Below, piece after piece: positions 6,169 to 14,189 of a stretch of DNA of 38,512 bases. A program made the position numbers and the translations under genes. The stretch is from an uncultured Eubacterium sp. GTDB lineage: Bacteria; Bacillota; Clostridia; Oscillospirales; Acutalibacteraceae. The stretch lies in assembly GCA_944380635.1 (NCBI GenBank), contig CALWID010000022.1, positions 1 through 38,512 of the forward strand, in the 5' to 3' direction. Position 1 is the first letter of the stretch; every line of letters starts with the position of its first letter. A model generated the notes under the pieces. That model was given only the letters and a program-made list of their open reading frames with translations. It did no database searches and had not been told where the DNA came from.

Positions 6169-7176
6169 ATGGCTAATGATGTAAAATTCGAAGGCAAAGA
6201 GAGAAGAATGGCCAAAATTGAAAAATGTCTTGCTGAATACGGTCTTTCAAGTCTTGAGGAAGCAAGGGATTTGTGCCTTTCAAAAGGAATAGATGTAAAC
6301 GCTATCGTTAAAGGCGTTCAGCCCATAGCATTTGATAACGCAAGCTGGGCATATACTCTCGGCGCAGCAGTTGCAATAAAGAGCAATGTTAAAACTGCCA
6401 CAGAGGCGGCTGAAAAAATAGGTATCGGTCTTCAGGCATTCTGCATTCCCGGTTCTGTTGCAGAGCAGAGAAATGTTGGCCTTGGTCACGGCAACCTCGG
6501 CGCTCGTCTTCTTTCAGAAGAAACAAAGTGCTTTGCATTTCTTGCAGGCCATGAAAGTTTTGCCGCCGCTGAAGGCGCTATCGGCATTGCACGCACAGCA
6601 AACAAAGTGCGCAAAGAGCCCCTTCGCGTAATTCTTAACGGTCTTGGCAAAGACGCTGCTTATATAATTTCAAGAATTAACGGTTTTACCTATGTTAAAA
6701 CTGATTATGATTTCTACACCGGCGAACTTAAGATAGTTGAAACCAGAGCATTCTCAGACGGCGAAAGAGCCGCTGTTAAGTGCTACGGCGCAAATGATGT
6801 GCTTGAAGGCGTTGCTATAATGAAACACGAAGGTGTTGATGTTTCCATTACCGGTAACTCAACCAATCCTGTTCGTTTCCAGCATCTTGTTGCGGGCACA
6901 TACAAGAAATGGGCTATTGAAAACGGCAAGAAATATTTCTCCGTTGCATCAGGCGGCGGCACAGGCCGTACTCTTCATCCGGATAATATGGGTGCAGGTC
7001 CTGCTTCATACGGTCTTACAGATTCTATGGGCCGTATGCACGGCGATGCTCAGTTTGCAGGCTCTTCATCAGTTCCCGCTCATGTTGAGATGATGGGACT
7101 TATCGGTATGGGCAACAACCCGATGGTTGGCGCAACCGTTGCAACGGCAGTTGCAGTTGAAGAGGCTATGAAATAA
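6169..7176 (+). CDS. GGGtGRT family protein
   Basis: 335 residues ending a two-gene operon with the scaffold-like protein. The name-giving motif GGGTGRT is at residues 262-268 in the context SVASGGGTGRTLHPDNM, followed by a glycine- and methionine-rich C-terminal region (ADGSMGRMHGDAQ-like, MMGLIGMGNNPMVGA). Other conserved-looking parts are GLGHGNLGARLLSEE and FLAGHESFAAAEGAIGI. The family is named after its motif and has no established activity; constant pairing with a Fe-S scaffold-like gene suggests a role in metal-cluster or redox chemistry (inference). It is soluble, with no signal peptide. AGGAGG 8 bases before ATG gives strong translation, and many codons in this operon look optimised, so high expression is likely. 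Confidence 0.85.
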   Translation: MANDVKFEGKERRMAKIEKCLAEYGLSSLEEARDLCLSKGIDVNAIVKGVQPIAFDNASWAYTLGAAVAIKSNVKTATEAAEKIGIGLQAFCIPGSVAEQRNVGLGHGNLGARLLSEETKCFAFLAGHESFAAAEGAIGIARTANKVRKEPLRVILNGLGKDAAYIISRINGFTYVKTDYDFYTGELKIVETRAFSDGERAAVKCYGANDVLEGVAIMKHEGVDVSITGNSTNPVRFQHLVAGTYKKWAIENGKKYFSVASGGGTGRTLHPDNMGAGPASYGLTDSMGRMHGDAQFAGSSSVPAHVEMMGLIGMGNNPMVGATVATAVAVEEAMK

Positions 7177-7215
7177 GAGATTTCAAGCCAAACATTTTTA
7201 ATCGCACAAAAATAA

Positions 7216-7244
7216 AACGCTCGGATTATCCGGGCGTTTTTTTA
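7216..7244 (+). terminator. Terminator of the scaffold/GGGtGRT operon
   Basis: AACGCTCGGAT (7216-7226) pairs with ATCCGGGCGTT (7228-7238) with one G-U pair, then TTTTTTA. Confidence 0.85.
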
Positions 7245-7251
7245 TATCTCT

Positions 7252-8679
7252 TCAATAATTCAGTTCAAGGCGGTTTTCGCCTTTTGCGCCGGGAAAGCGG
7301 CAAAATCCCCTGCCGGGAATATAGATTATATTAGCATTATCGGAATCCTCGGCGCAGGGCACTTTCTGATTCCACACGAGCGTGAATCTGCGCTCTTTTG
7401 AGTCTGTATGAATATCTTTTATATCACCGAAAACCGCCGCGGGATACGGGCGGTTAAACACCGAAAGCAGTTTTTTATCATCAAACTTCATATTCCAGTA
7501 AAGACTGCTCCACTGATACTTTTCAAAAACATTCATTATAAAATCAATGTGCTTAATGCTTTTTGCGCCGTTTTGAATTCCGCCCCATTCGCCCATAATA
7601 ACCGGCACATTCATTTTAAGTTGATTTTCCCTTATTCTGCTAAGAATAAAATTTAACCTGTTGTTGCTGCAATATATATTATAAAGCGGCGAATCAACAA
7701 AAATATCATAAGCGTGAGGCGAATAGACGGAATTTTCAGGCGCTTCAATAGAAAACGGTATTCCGAGATTTGAATAATAACTGTGCTCAAAAACATTTAA
7801 GCCGCAATTTACCTCTTTACTTATTTTTTCAAAAAACGGCTGATAATAATTTTCAGAAAAATCGGCAATAATATCCTCTTTTCCGTCTACAACCAAAGAA
7901 AAATTCTTTTCATTATCAATTGCTTTCATAATTTTTTTAAACCCTGAGCGGGATTTTACTGCCGCAACAATCTTAAGCGCGGCAAGAATCATTCCCGTCT
8001 TTTCACGGCTATGATAAAAGCACGAGTGAAAATCAATATTTTTTCCTAAAATCTTTGCAATGCCGTTTAATATATTTATAAATATTTCCCTGCCGCCGCT
8101 TTGCGGATACGGCTCATTAAAGAAATCGCAGCCGATGATATTTGAACAATCCCCCAGCGATGAAACAAGAAATTTCCAGCAATTTATAAAATCGCTCTGA
8201 ATATTATTTTTATTTTTCCAAAAATCGGAAAACGCCTGCTGCACGCCGTTCATATAGAAATAGCCCTCTGCCCACACGGCAAGCGGGCGCTTACTTTTAT
8301 AAGAGGTGTTCACTGCCCATTCAGGCGCGCCGTCCCCGTGAAAATAATGCGAAAAAAGGTCCTGGTGCATATCCGGCATAACATAAATATCTTCTTTTTC
8401 ACACTGCTTTACAAAATCATGAAGAACGCACGCTGTTTCCCGGCTGTACTCTCCCCTTTTTTCTTCAAGCGCCGCCCATGTAATACCAAGGCGCACAAGA
8501 TTTACGCCGCTGTTTTTAAGGCTGCTTATATTTTCATTTTCAAATTTTTTGAATTGTTTTCGCAACTGCTCCGCCGAGGAGGCGCTTTTCAGTTTACAGC
8601 ATATATTAACCCCTCGGAAAATACGCTGCCTGCCGTATTCATCACATATTTTAAGATTATCGCAGTAAAATTTATTCAT
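7252..8679 (-). CDS. Glycoside hydrolase family 5, endoglycoceramidase-like
   Basis: 475 residues, no signal peptide. The GH5 catalytic pair is visible: acid/base Glu189 in GCDFFNEPYP and nucleophile Glu364 in VPVIMGEWGG. Other clan-A marks are FRGVNICCK near residue 21, VRLGITWAALEEKRGEYS around 62-79, and PDMHQDLFSHYFHGDGAPEW around 102-121. The MHQD and GDGAPEW pair resembles endoglycoceramidases and related GH5 enzymes that release glycans from glycolipids. The C-terminal ~60 residues look like a small beta domain. As it is not exported, it would act on an internal glycolipid or imported glycoside; the substrate is uncertain. It has its own promoter. The start ATG at 8679 follows a weak ribosome site (AGAGGGATTT). 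Confidence 0.75.
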   Translation of the reverse strand: MNKFYCDNLKICDEYGRQRIFRGVNICCKLKSASSAEQLRKQFKKFENENISSLKNSGVNLVRLGITWAALEEKRGEYSRETACVLHDFVKQCEKEDIYVMPDMHQDLFSHYFHGDGAPEWAVNTSYKSKRPLAVWAEGYFYMNGVQQAFSDFWKNKNNIQSDFINCWKFLVSSLGDCSNIIGCDFFNEPYPQSGGREIFINILNGIAKILGKNIDFHSCFYHSREKTGMILAALKIVAAVKSRSGFKKIMKAIDNEKNFSLVVDGKEDIIADFSENYYQPFFEKISKEVNCGLNVFEHSYYSNLGIPFSIEAPENSVYSPHAYDIFVDSPLYNIYCSNNRLNFILSRIRENQLKMNVPVIMGEWGGIQNGAKSIKHIDFIMNVFEKYQWSSLYWNMKFDDKKLLSVFNRPYPAAVFGDIKDIHTDSKERRFTLVWNQKVPCAEDSDNANIIYIPGRGFCRFPGAKGENRLELNY

Positions 8680-8722
8680 AAATCCCTCTGTACCACAAAG
8701 CCGATAATATAGATATAAAAAT

Positions 8723-8751
8723 ATTATATAACACTGCGAATTTTTTTACAA
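8723..8751 (-). promoter_or_regulatory. Promoter of the GH5 gene
   Basis: Reverse strand TTGTAA (8751-8746), 17 bases, TATAAT (8728-8723). Confidence 0.6.
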
Positions 8752-8816
8752 CAATAAATAAATCGCGCCTCAACCGGCATTGATTAAAAGCGCAAAAAAC
8801 TCCTTGATTAAGGCAC

Positions 8817-8843
8817 AAAAAAATCCCCCGCCTAAGCAGGGGA
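8817..8843 (-). terminator. Terminator of thiT
   Basis: On the reverse strand TCCCC and GGGGA flank a short inner GC stem, followed by a run of T (8823-8817). It lies 15 bases after the thiT stop codon. Confidence 0.8.
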
Positions 8844-8857
8844 TATAATTTTGATAA

Positions 8858-9460
8858 TTACTCGGCCTTTGCTTTTTTCTTTCTGATAAGAGTTGGGCTG
8901 TTGAAATCAAGCACAAGTGAAAGAACAACAACGCCGACAACGGTAATAATACCCTCAAACAGCATATAAAAACCGTTATAGCCGAAACTGTATGCCCAAA
9001 CAGACTGCCAGCCGTCTGCATATTCGCCCCAGATAGTTACGCCTGAAATGAAGTGGCATATAAATCTGAAAAGCGAAGCAAACACTGCGCCGAGAGCAAG
9101 AGCAAGAGTCTGATTCTTTACCGCTTTTCTGAACAGCGCGCCGCCGATTCCGAGGCAGGCGAACGCTATAACATAATCTGCAAATATCAAAATTATGTAG
9201 GCAACAATGCCTTTAACATACGCGAAATTACCGAGGCCCTGAAGCAGCATTTGAAGAATGCCGTGGATAACGCCGGTGCCGGCGCCCCATTTAATTCCGT
9301 AGCGATAACCTATTATAACAATAGGCACCTGGCTGAAAGCGGTGATGGAGCCGCCCATAGGCGCGTTGAAAATAGTTACATATGACAGCAAAGTGGCAAG
9401 CGCAATCATAATAGCCGTTTCGGTAATTTTTTGAGTATTGCTTATTCGTGATTTTGCCAT
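8858..9460 (-). CDS. thiT: ECF thiamine transporter substrate-binding subunit ThiT
   Basis: 200 residues, six predicted membrane segments. ThiT is the S-component that binds thiamine and docks on the shared ECF energising module (EcfAA'T), which is not in this window. Family marks are MGGSITAFSQVPIVIIGYRY near residue 36 and the WGAGTGVIHGILQMLLG-like helix, plus SGVTIWGEYADGW in the loop before helix 5; the aromatic and acidic residues of that loop contact thiamine in known ThiT structures. The start is the ATG at 9460, with GGAAAGGAG 7-8 bases upstream; a longer frame to 9499 would run into the leader. The leader contains a TPP riboswitch and terminator, which independently supports a thiamine role. 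Confidence 0.93.
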   Translation of the reverse strand: MAKSRISNTQKITETAIMIALATLLSYVTIFNAPMGGSITAFSQVPIVIIGYRYGIKWGAGTGVIHGILQMLLQGLGNFAYVKGIVAYIILIFADYVIAFACLGIGGALFRKAVKNQTLALALGAVFASLFRFICHFISGVTIWGEYADGWQSVWAYSFGYNGFYMLFEGIITVVGVVVLSLVLDFNSPTLIRKKKAKAE

Positions 9461-9513
9461 ATTCAAACTCCTTTCCGGGGCGCGTTTACACCGCCCCAAA
9501 TTCTCAACAAGCC

Positions 9514-9546
9514 AAAAGAAAAGCCCCGTTCAAAACAGAACGGGGC
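9514..9546 (-). terminator. Expression-platform terminator of the TPP riboswitch
   Basis: On the reverse strand GCCCCGTTC (9546-9538) and GAACGGGGC (9531-9523) form a perfect 9-bp stem followed by TTTTCTTTT. It lies between the aptamer and thiT, so thiamine pyrophosphate binding most likely causes premature termination. Confidence 0.85.
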
Positions 9547-9560
9547 GCAGATATTGCTTT

Positions 9561-9630
9561 ACACAGTCTCCGCTGTTCGTACTAACGAACAGGTCGAAGG
9601 GTATAATCTCAGCCTTGCGGCACCCCTGAC
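9561..9630 (-). promoter_or_regulatory. TPP (thi-box) riboswitch aptamer
   Basis: The reverse strand carries the thi-box landmarks in order: GGGGTGC, GGCTGAGA, ATACCC, GACCTG, then a hairpin (GTTCGTTAGTACGAAC) and GCGGAGACTG. CTGAGA and the ACCTG core contact thiamine pyrophosphate in the known structure. With the terminator behind it, it controls thiT by attenuation: high intracellular TPP turns the transporter off. Confidence 0.92.
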
Positions 9631-9646
9631 TTATTAAGTTATACAT

Positions 9647-9675
9647 ATTATAATGCGGGCATCATAATTTGTCAA
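9647..9675 (-). promoter_or_regulatory. Promoter of the riboswitch-thiT transcript
   Basis: Reverse strand TTGACA (9675-9670), 17 bases, TATAAT (9652-9647), a perfect consensus. The expected start near 9640 places the whole aptamer in the leader. Confidence 0.85.
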
Positions 9676-9928
9676 TAAAAAGAAAAAATGTTTGCCGAAA
9701 AATAAAATAACCGTTAACGGCGGAATTAAAGCGGAAAAAGAATTATACTTTTTGTACTTGCAGATTGTAACCTTTTTGAGTAAAAAACAGCCCATATACA
9801 TCAAAATACCACGATTGCAAGCCAAAAAACAGCAAAGAGCAGCAAAAAAAGCAAAATCTACATATCGTTTATTTTTTTGATTTTTTCAAAAAAATCCACA
9901 AGATATTGTGATTTTTTTCTGATTTGTA
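9676..9928. other. Gene-free divergent region between thiT and nrdD
   Basis: With the flanking riboswitch and promoters this forms a 576-base gap without a protein gene. The part between the two promoters is A-rich, with several short runs of A and T and no supportable reading frame, RNA or repeat. I looked for paired NrdR boxes ahead of nrdD and did not find a convincing pair. Confidence 0.6.
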
Positions 9929-9957
9929 TTGACAACTACACCGTATTTTGGTATTAT
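9929..9957 (+). promoter_or_regulatory. Promoter of nrdDG
   Basis: TTGACA (9929-9934), 17 bases, TATTAT (9952-9957). The expected start near 9964 leaves a leader of about 70 bases. Confidence 0.75.
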
Positions 9958-10036
9958 GTAAAAGCGACATACAGTTGATGTAATAATTTTGTAACCATTT
10001 AAACTGTTATTGTAACTTTTATGGAGGTGAAATGTA

Positions 10037-12211
10037 ATGAAGATTATCAAGAGAAACGGCTCTGAAGCGGAATTTGATATTTCCAAAATCATTGCCGCTG
10101 TAACAAAGGCAAACGCGGCTTGCGAAAAAGAAGAACTTACCCCCTCTCAGATAAGGGATATTGCAGAATTTGTTGAATTTAAGATAACAAAAGCATCTCG
10201 CGCCCTTTCCGTTGAAGAAATTCAGGACATTGTTGAAAACCAGATTATGGCACAGGGAGCATTTGAGGTTGCAAAAAGGTATGTTAAATACCGTTATAAC
10301 CGCTCGCTCATAAGAAAATCCAACACTACGGACGAGCAGATTCTTACGCTTATCGAGTGCAACAACGAGGAAGTTAAGCAGGAAAATTCAAACAAGAACC
10401 CTACCGTAAACAGCGTTCAGCGTGATTATATGGCGGGCGAAGTATCAAAAGACCTTACAAAGAGGATCCTTTTGCCGCAGGATATTGTTGAGGCTCACGA
10501 AAACGGACTTATTCATTTTCATGACGCGGACTATTTTGCTCAGCATATGCACAACTGCGACTTGGTAAATCTTGAGGATATGCTGCAAAACGGCACCGTT
10601 ATAAGCGGCACAATGATTGAAAAGCCGCACACTTTCTCTACGGCGTGCAACATTGCCACTCAGATAATCGCGCAGATTGCCTCCAGCCAATACGGCGGTC
10701 AGAGCATAAGCCTTGCGCATCTTGCGCCGTTTGTTGACCTGAGCAGGCAGAAATTCAGAAAAGATGTCAGAGCGGAACTTGAAGAAGCAGGCATAGACCC
10801 GACCGAAGATGAAGTTAACAAGATTACCGAAATGCGCGTTAAGAGCGAAATAAAGCGCGGCGTGCAGACTATTCAGTATCAGGTAATTACGCTGATGACA
10901 ACAAACGGTCAGGCTCCTTTCGTTACGGTATTTATGTATCTTGACGAAGTTCCCGAAGGGCAGACAAGAGATGACCTTAAACTTATAATCGAGGAAGTTT
11001 TGCGCCAGAGAATTCAGGGCGTTAAGAACGAGAGCGGCGTATGGATTACTCCTGCGTTCCCGAAACTTATTTATGTTCTTGATGAGGACAACATTACCCC
11101 CGATTCTAAATACTGGGATGTTACCGTTCTTGCCGCTAAATGCACGGCAAAGAGAATGGTGCCGGATTATATTTCCGCAAAGAAAATGCGCGAACTTAAA
11201 ATAGATAAAAACGGCAACGGCAATGTTTACACCTGTATGGGCTGCCGTTCATTCCTTACCCCGTATGTTGACCCCAAAACAAACAAACCAAAATATTACG
11301 GCAGATTTAACCAGGGCGTTGTTACTCTTAACCTTGTTGATATTGCCTGCTCTTCAGGCGGGGATATGACTAAATTCTGGAAGATATTTGACGAAAGGCT
11401 TGACCTTTGCTACCGTGCACTTATGTGCCGCCACAACAGGCTGCTCGGCACTCCCAGTGATGTTGCTCCTATCCTTTGGCAGTACGGCGCGCTTGCAAGG
11501 CTAAAGAAAGGTGAAAAGATAGACAAACTTCTTTTCGGCGGATATTCAACCATATCACTCGGCTATGCAGGCCTTTATGAATGTGTTAAGTATATGACCG
11601 GCAAGAGCCACACCGACCCGGACGCCAAGGAATTTGCGCTTTCCGTTATGCAGAAACTTAATGACGCCTGCAAAGAATGGAAAGCAAAAGAAAACATTGA
11701 CTTTTCTGTTTACGGCACTCCGCTGGAATCCACCACATACAAATTTGCAAAATGCCTGCAAAAGCGTTTCGGCAAGATTCCCGGCGTTACTGACAAAAAC
11801 TACATTACAAACAGTTATCATGTTCATGTTACAGAAAAGATTGACGCATTCACAAAACTTAAATTTGAGGCTGAATTTCAGAATCTTTCACCCGGCGGCG
11901 CAATCAGTTATGTTGAAGTTCCTAATATGCAGGATAATATTCCGGCGGTACTTTCGGTTATGCAGTATATTTACAACCATATTATGTACGCCGAACTCAA
12001 CACAAAGAGCGACTATTGCCAGGTTTGCGGATATGACGGCGAAATCAAAATAGTTGAGGAAAACGGCAAACTTGTTTGGCGCTGCCCCAACTGCGGCAAC
12101 GAAGACCAGAGCAAAATGAATGTTGCGCGCCGCACATGCGGATACATAGGCACGCAGTTCTGGAACCAGGGCAGAACTCAGGAAATCAGGGACAGAGTTC
12201 TTCACCTGTAA
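10037..12211 (+). CDS. nrdD: Anaerobic (class III) ribonucleoside-triphosphate reductase
   Basis: 724 residues. It makes deoxynucleotides from ribonucleoside triphosphates without oxygen, using a glycyl radical. The N-terminus (KRNGSEAEFDISKIIAAV, residues 4-21) is the ATP-cone that senses ATP/dATP. The body contains CNIATQIIAQIASSQYGG and the active-site loop YTCMGCRSFL. The C-terminus has the zinc site (CQVCGYDG and WRCPNCGN, two CxxC pairs) and the radical loop RRTCGYIGTQFWNQGR, whose Gly after TC is the radical carrier. The length is typical. GGAGGTG 9 bases before ATG decides the start. It is followed by its activase nrdG, so the pair makes the host an anaerobe or facultative anaerobe. 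No class I or II reductase is in the window. Confidence 0.97.
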   Translation: MKIIKRNGSEAEFDISKIIAAVTKANAACEKEELTPSQIRDIAEFVEFKITKASRALSVEEIQDIVENQIMAQGAFEVAKRYVKYRYNRSLIRKSNTTDEQILTLIECNNEEVKQENSNKNPTVNSVQRDYMAGEVSKDLTKRILLPQDIVEAHENGLIHFHDADYFAQHMHNCDLVNLEDMLQNGTVISGTMIEKPHTFSTACNIATQIIAQIASSQYGGQSISLAHLAPFVDLSRQKFRKDVRAELEEAGIDPTEDEVNKITEMRVKSEIKRGVQTIQYQVITLMTTNGQAPFVTVFMYLDEVPEGQTRDDLKLIIEEVLRQRIQGVKNESGVWITPAFPKLIYVLDEDNITPDSKYWDVTVLAAKCTAKRMVPDYISAKKMRELKIDKNGNGNVYTCMGCRSFLTPYVDPKTNKPKYYGRFNQGVVTLNLVDIACSSGGDMTKFWKIFDERLDLCYRALMCRHNRLLGTPSDVAPILWQYGALARLKKGEKIDKLLFGGYSTISLGYAGLYECVKYMTGKSHTDPDAKEFALSVMQKLNDACKEWKAKENIDFSVYGTPLESTTYKFAKCLQKRFGKIPGVTDKNYITNSYHVHVTEKIDAFTKLKFEAEFQNLSPGGAISYVEVPNMQDNIPAVLSVMQYIYNHIMYAELNTKSDYCQVCGYDGEIKIVEENGKLVWRCPNCGNEDQSKMNVARRTCGYIGTQFWNQGRTQEIRDRVLHL

Positions 12212-12231
12212 TCAATATAAACAAAAGGAGC

Positions 12232-12260
12232 GGGAGCGCGGCTGATTAATGTGCGCTCCC
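12232..12260 (+). other. Stem-loop in the nrdD-nrdG junction
   Basis: GGGAGCGC (12232-12239) pairs perfectly with GCGCTCCC (12253-12260), with a 13-base loop and TTCTGTTTT behind it. It lies between AAAGGAG (12225-12231) and the nrdG start, and encloses an alternative ATG at 12249. It could act as a weak attenuator, or mask or present the nrdG initiation region, giving less activase than reductase (inference). Confidence 0.5.
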
Positions 12261-12272
12261 TTCTGTTTTACT

Positions 12273-12797
12273 ATGAACATTGCAGAAATTAAAACAAATG
12301 ATATTGCAAACGGAGAAGGCGTGCGCACATCTGTATTTGTTTCCGGCTGCCGCCACCACTGCCCCGAATGCTTTAACGATATTGCGTGGGATTTTGACTA
12401 CGGCAAAAAATGGAATAACGAAACTAAGGAATATATTTTATCCTCCTGCGAACCGCCGTGGATTGCCGGGCTGTCACTTTTGGGCGGCGAACCGTTTGAG
12501 CCGGAAAATCAGGACGGTATGCTGGAACTTTTAAAAGAATTCAAATCGCGCTACCCTATGAAAAATGTGTGGTGCTACAGCGGTTTCACTCTTGAGCAGA
12601 TAACGGGAAAAGAAAAAAGCAGAGCCGCAACAAAAACGGCTTTGGAAATGCTGAAATACATTGATATACTCGTTGACGGCAGATTTGAAAAGGAACTTAA
12701 AAACATTTCGCTCAAATTCCGCGGCTCAGAAAATCAAAGGGTAATAGACCTCAAAAAAACGCTTCAAAGCGGAAACATAATTCTTTATCTTGAATAG
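12273..12797 (+). CDS. nrdG: Anaerobic ribonucleotide reductase activase (radical SAM)
   Basis: 174 residues. It uses S-adenosylmethionine and a [4Fe-4S] cluster to generate the glycyl radical on NrdD. The cluster cysteines are Cys26, Cys30 and Cys33 in SGCRHHCPECFND (CX3CX2C), and the SAM-binding GGEPF is in LSLLGGEPFEPEN. The C-terminus ends as is usual for the family. The ATG at 12273 fits other NrdG N-termini (MNIAEIKTNDI); an in-frame ATG at 12249 would add eight residues and lies inside a hairpin. The ribosome site before 12273 is poor, so translation may depend on coupling or on the hairpin structure. Confidence 0.93.
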   Translation: MNIAEIKTNDIANGEGVRTSVFVSGCRHHCPECFNDIAWDFDYGKKWNNETKEYILSSCEPPWIAGLSLLGGEPFEPENQDGMLELLKEFKSRYPMKNVWCYSGFTLEQITGKEKSRAATKTALEMLKYIDILVDGRFEKELKNISLKFRGSENQRVIDLKKTLQSGNIILYLE

Positions 12798-12800
12798 TAA

Positions 12801-12829
12801 AAGGCGGAGCAATGCGCTCCGCCTTTTGC
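12801..12829 (+). terminator. Terminator of nrdDG
   Basis: AAGGCGGAGC (12801-12810) pairs perfectly with GCTCCGCCTT (12816-12825), then TT. The symmetrical A/T ends mean it may also slow transcription from the other side. Confidence 0.8.
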
Positions 12830-12875
12830 ATTATATTCTGCCGTTTTGTATTATAATATTCTGCCGTATAAACTT

Positions 12876-13220
12876 TTACCTTACAGGCGTATAATCTATT
12901 TTCGCCTGCTCATCTGTTGATTCAAGTTTAAAGATAACGGGGCGCAAGCCGTCGTTACAACTGCATATTGCCACCCCGGGCTTTCTTATCCAATCGCCGA
13001 AATAAAAAACATCATTACCCGCGCCGTGGGCAAGGGCAAACACATACTGATATATTGCTTTCCACGCCTCATCACAAAAGCCGTCCGGCTTTGCGTAGTC
13101 TGCATAAAAAATTTCGCCCTCTTTCATCATCGGGCAGGCAGTAAGTCCCTCGGCGCCGTATTCAGCCGCAAGTTCTTTATCAAGCGTAGTTTTTAAAACA
13201 GTTATTTTAACCTTTTTCAT
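12876..13220 (-). CDS. TIGR04076 family protein
   Basis: 114 residues. The pattern KVKITVLKTTLDKELAAEYG, CPMMKEGEIFYADY, a central FCDEAWKAIYQYVFALAHG and CSCNDGLRPVIFKLE matches the small TIGR04076 family, which is widespread in anaerobes and has no established function. Cysteines in ACPMM, FCDEAW and ICSCNDG are the conserved-looking residues and may bind a metal or act in redox chemistry (inference). It is cytosolic. The ATG at 13220 is preferred, with AAAGGTG about 10 bases upstream; a TTG at 13226 is an alternative. It appears monocistronic, between the nrdDG terminator and another terminator. Confidence 0.75.
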   Translation of the reverse strand: MKKVKITVLKTTLDKELAAEYGAEGLTACPMMKEGEIFYADYAKPDGFCDEAWKAIYQYVFALAHGAGNDVFYFGDWIRKPGVAICSCNDGLRPVIFKLESTDEQAKIDYTPVR

Positions 13221-13294
13221 AAACAATAATCACCTTTCGATTTTTAGAATTTAAAACAGTAAATGTAAAATCATAAATATGAAATAAATATACC

Positions 13295-13332
13295 AAAAAA
13301 GCCGCTGAAATGCAACAGCATAACAGCGGCTT
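13295..13332 (-). terminator. Terminator of the GtrA-HAD-MBL operon
   Basis: On the reverse strand AAGCCGCTG and CAGCGGCTT form a perfect 9-bp stem followed by TTTTGG, right after the stop at 13338. Confidence 0.8.
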
Positions 13333-13337
13333 AATTA

Positions 13338-14189
13338 TTACATAATATTCGTTTTAATATTTATTTTGCCGTTTTCAAACACGGCTTTAAGTCCGTTACT
13401 GTCCGCAGAAGTATAAATCGCGGCGCCGCTGAATTTTTTAATCCTTGCAATAACGCTTTTATGCACATTCTTTTCATAGTTAAGAATAACGGCAATATCA
13501 GGATTCAGCGTTTTCAGCCAGAAAGCGGAGGAAGAAAACTCATAACCGTGGTGGCCGACTTTAAGCAAATCAACTTTACCTACTTCTTTAGCGATTTTCT
13601 TTTCGCCGCCGCATTTCCAGTTCATATCGCCAGCAAGCAGCGCCCGCAGCCCGTCATACTCAACAAGGGTTACTACTGAATTTTCATTCTCCCCTGTTTT
13701 GCGCTGCCGGTGAACAACGCGCCCGTTATAGAATGTTATCTTAAAATCGCCGAGGTTAAACGAATAGCCGTCAAACTCCGTATAAATCGGAACATTCTTA
13801 TTAATAAGCGCATCCCGCATTTGGGTATAAACCTCTTTGTTATCCCACTGAGTGCGCTCCATAAGATTTATAGAATTTTCGTTATACGGCTTTAAAAACG
13901 CTTTTTTAACGATAATCTTATCGTCATTAATCACAGTATCAAAACCGCCTATATGGTCTGAATGGGCATGCGTGCCGAGCACAAAATCAAGGGTAACAAA
14001 ATTATCCTGACCCATACAGTTTTTATGAAGGTAGTCAACTACTTCCTTTTCATATCCGGGATATTTCAACGCGGGTTTATCCGGCGGATACTCGGTATCC
14101 TCACCGGCGTCCACCATTGCAAAATGAGTGCCGCTTTGAATTATAATGCAATCCGAATGCCCTGTGCTTAAAAAATGGATACAGTTCAT
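13338..14189 (-). CDS. MBL-fold metallohydrolase (ComEC C-terminal-domain-like)
   Basis: 283 residues. The metal-binding HAHSDHIGG (His74, His76, Asp78, His79) is the metallo-beta-lactamase signature. ALLAGDMNW and LLKVGHHGYEFSSS are the further motifs typical of the soluble hydrolase domain of ComEC/Rec2 proteins. There is no signal peptide and no membrane part, so this is a free-standing cytosolic domain. Such relatives are predicted phosphodiesterases or nucleases; the substrate is unknown. It is last in a reverse operon; its ATG overlaps the stop of the HAD gene by four bases (ATGA), so it is translationally coupled. Confidence 0.8.
   Translation of the reverse strand: MNCIHFLSTGHSDCIIIQSGTHFAMVDAGEDTEYPPDKPALKYPGYEKEVVDYLHKNCMGQDNFVTLDFVLGTHAHSDHIGGFDTVINDDKIIVKKAFLKPYNENSINLMERTQWDNKEVYTQMRDALINKNVPIYTEFDGYSFNLGDFKITFYNGRVVHRQRKTGENENSVVTLVEYDGLRALLAGDMNWKCGGEKKIAKEVGKVDLLKVGHHGYEFSSSAFWLKTLNPDIAVILNYEKNVHKSVIARIKKFSGAAIYTSADSNGLKAVFENGKINIKTNIM

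Noticed and set aside
9929-10036. Paired NrdR boxes upstream of nrdD
   Set aside because: Some 15-base stretches vaguely fit, but no two matches with the usual spacing could be found.
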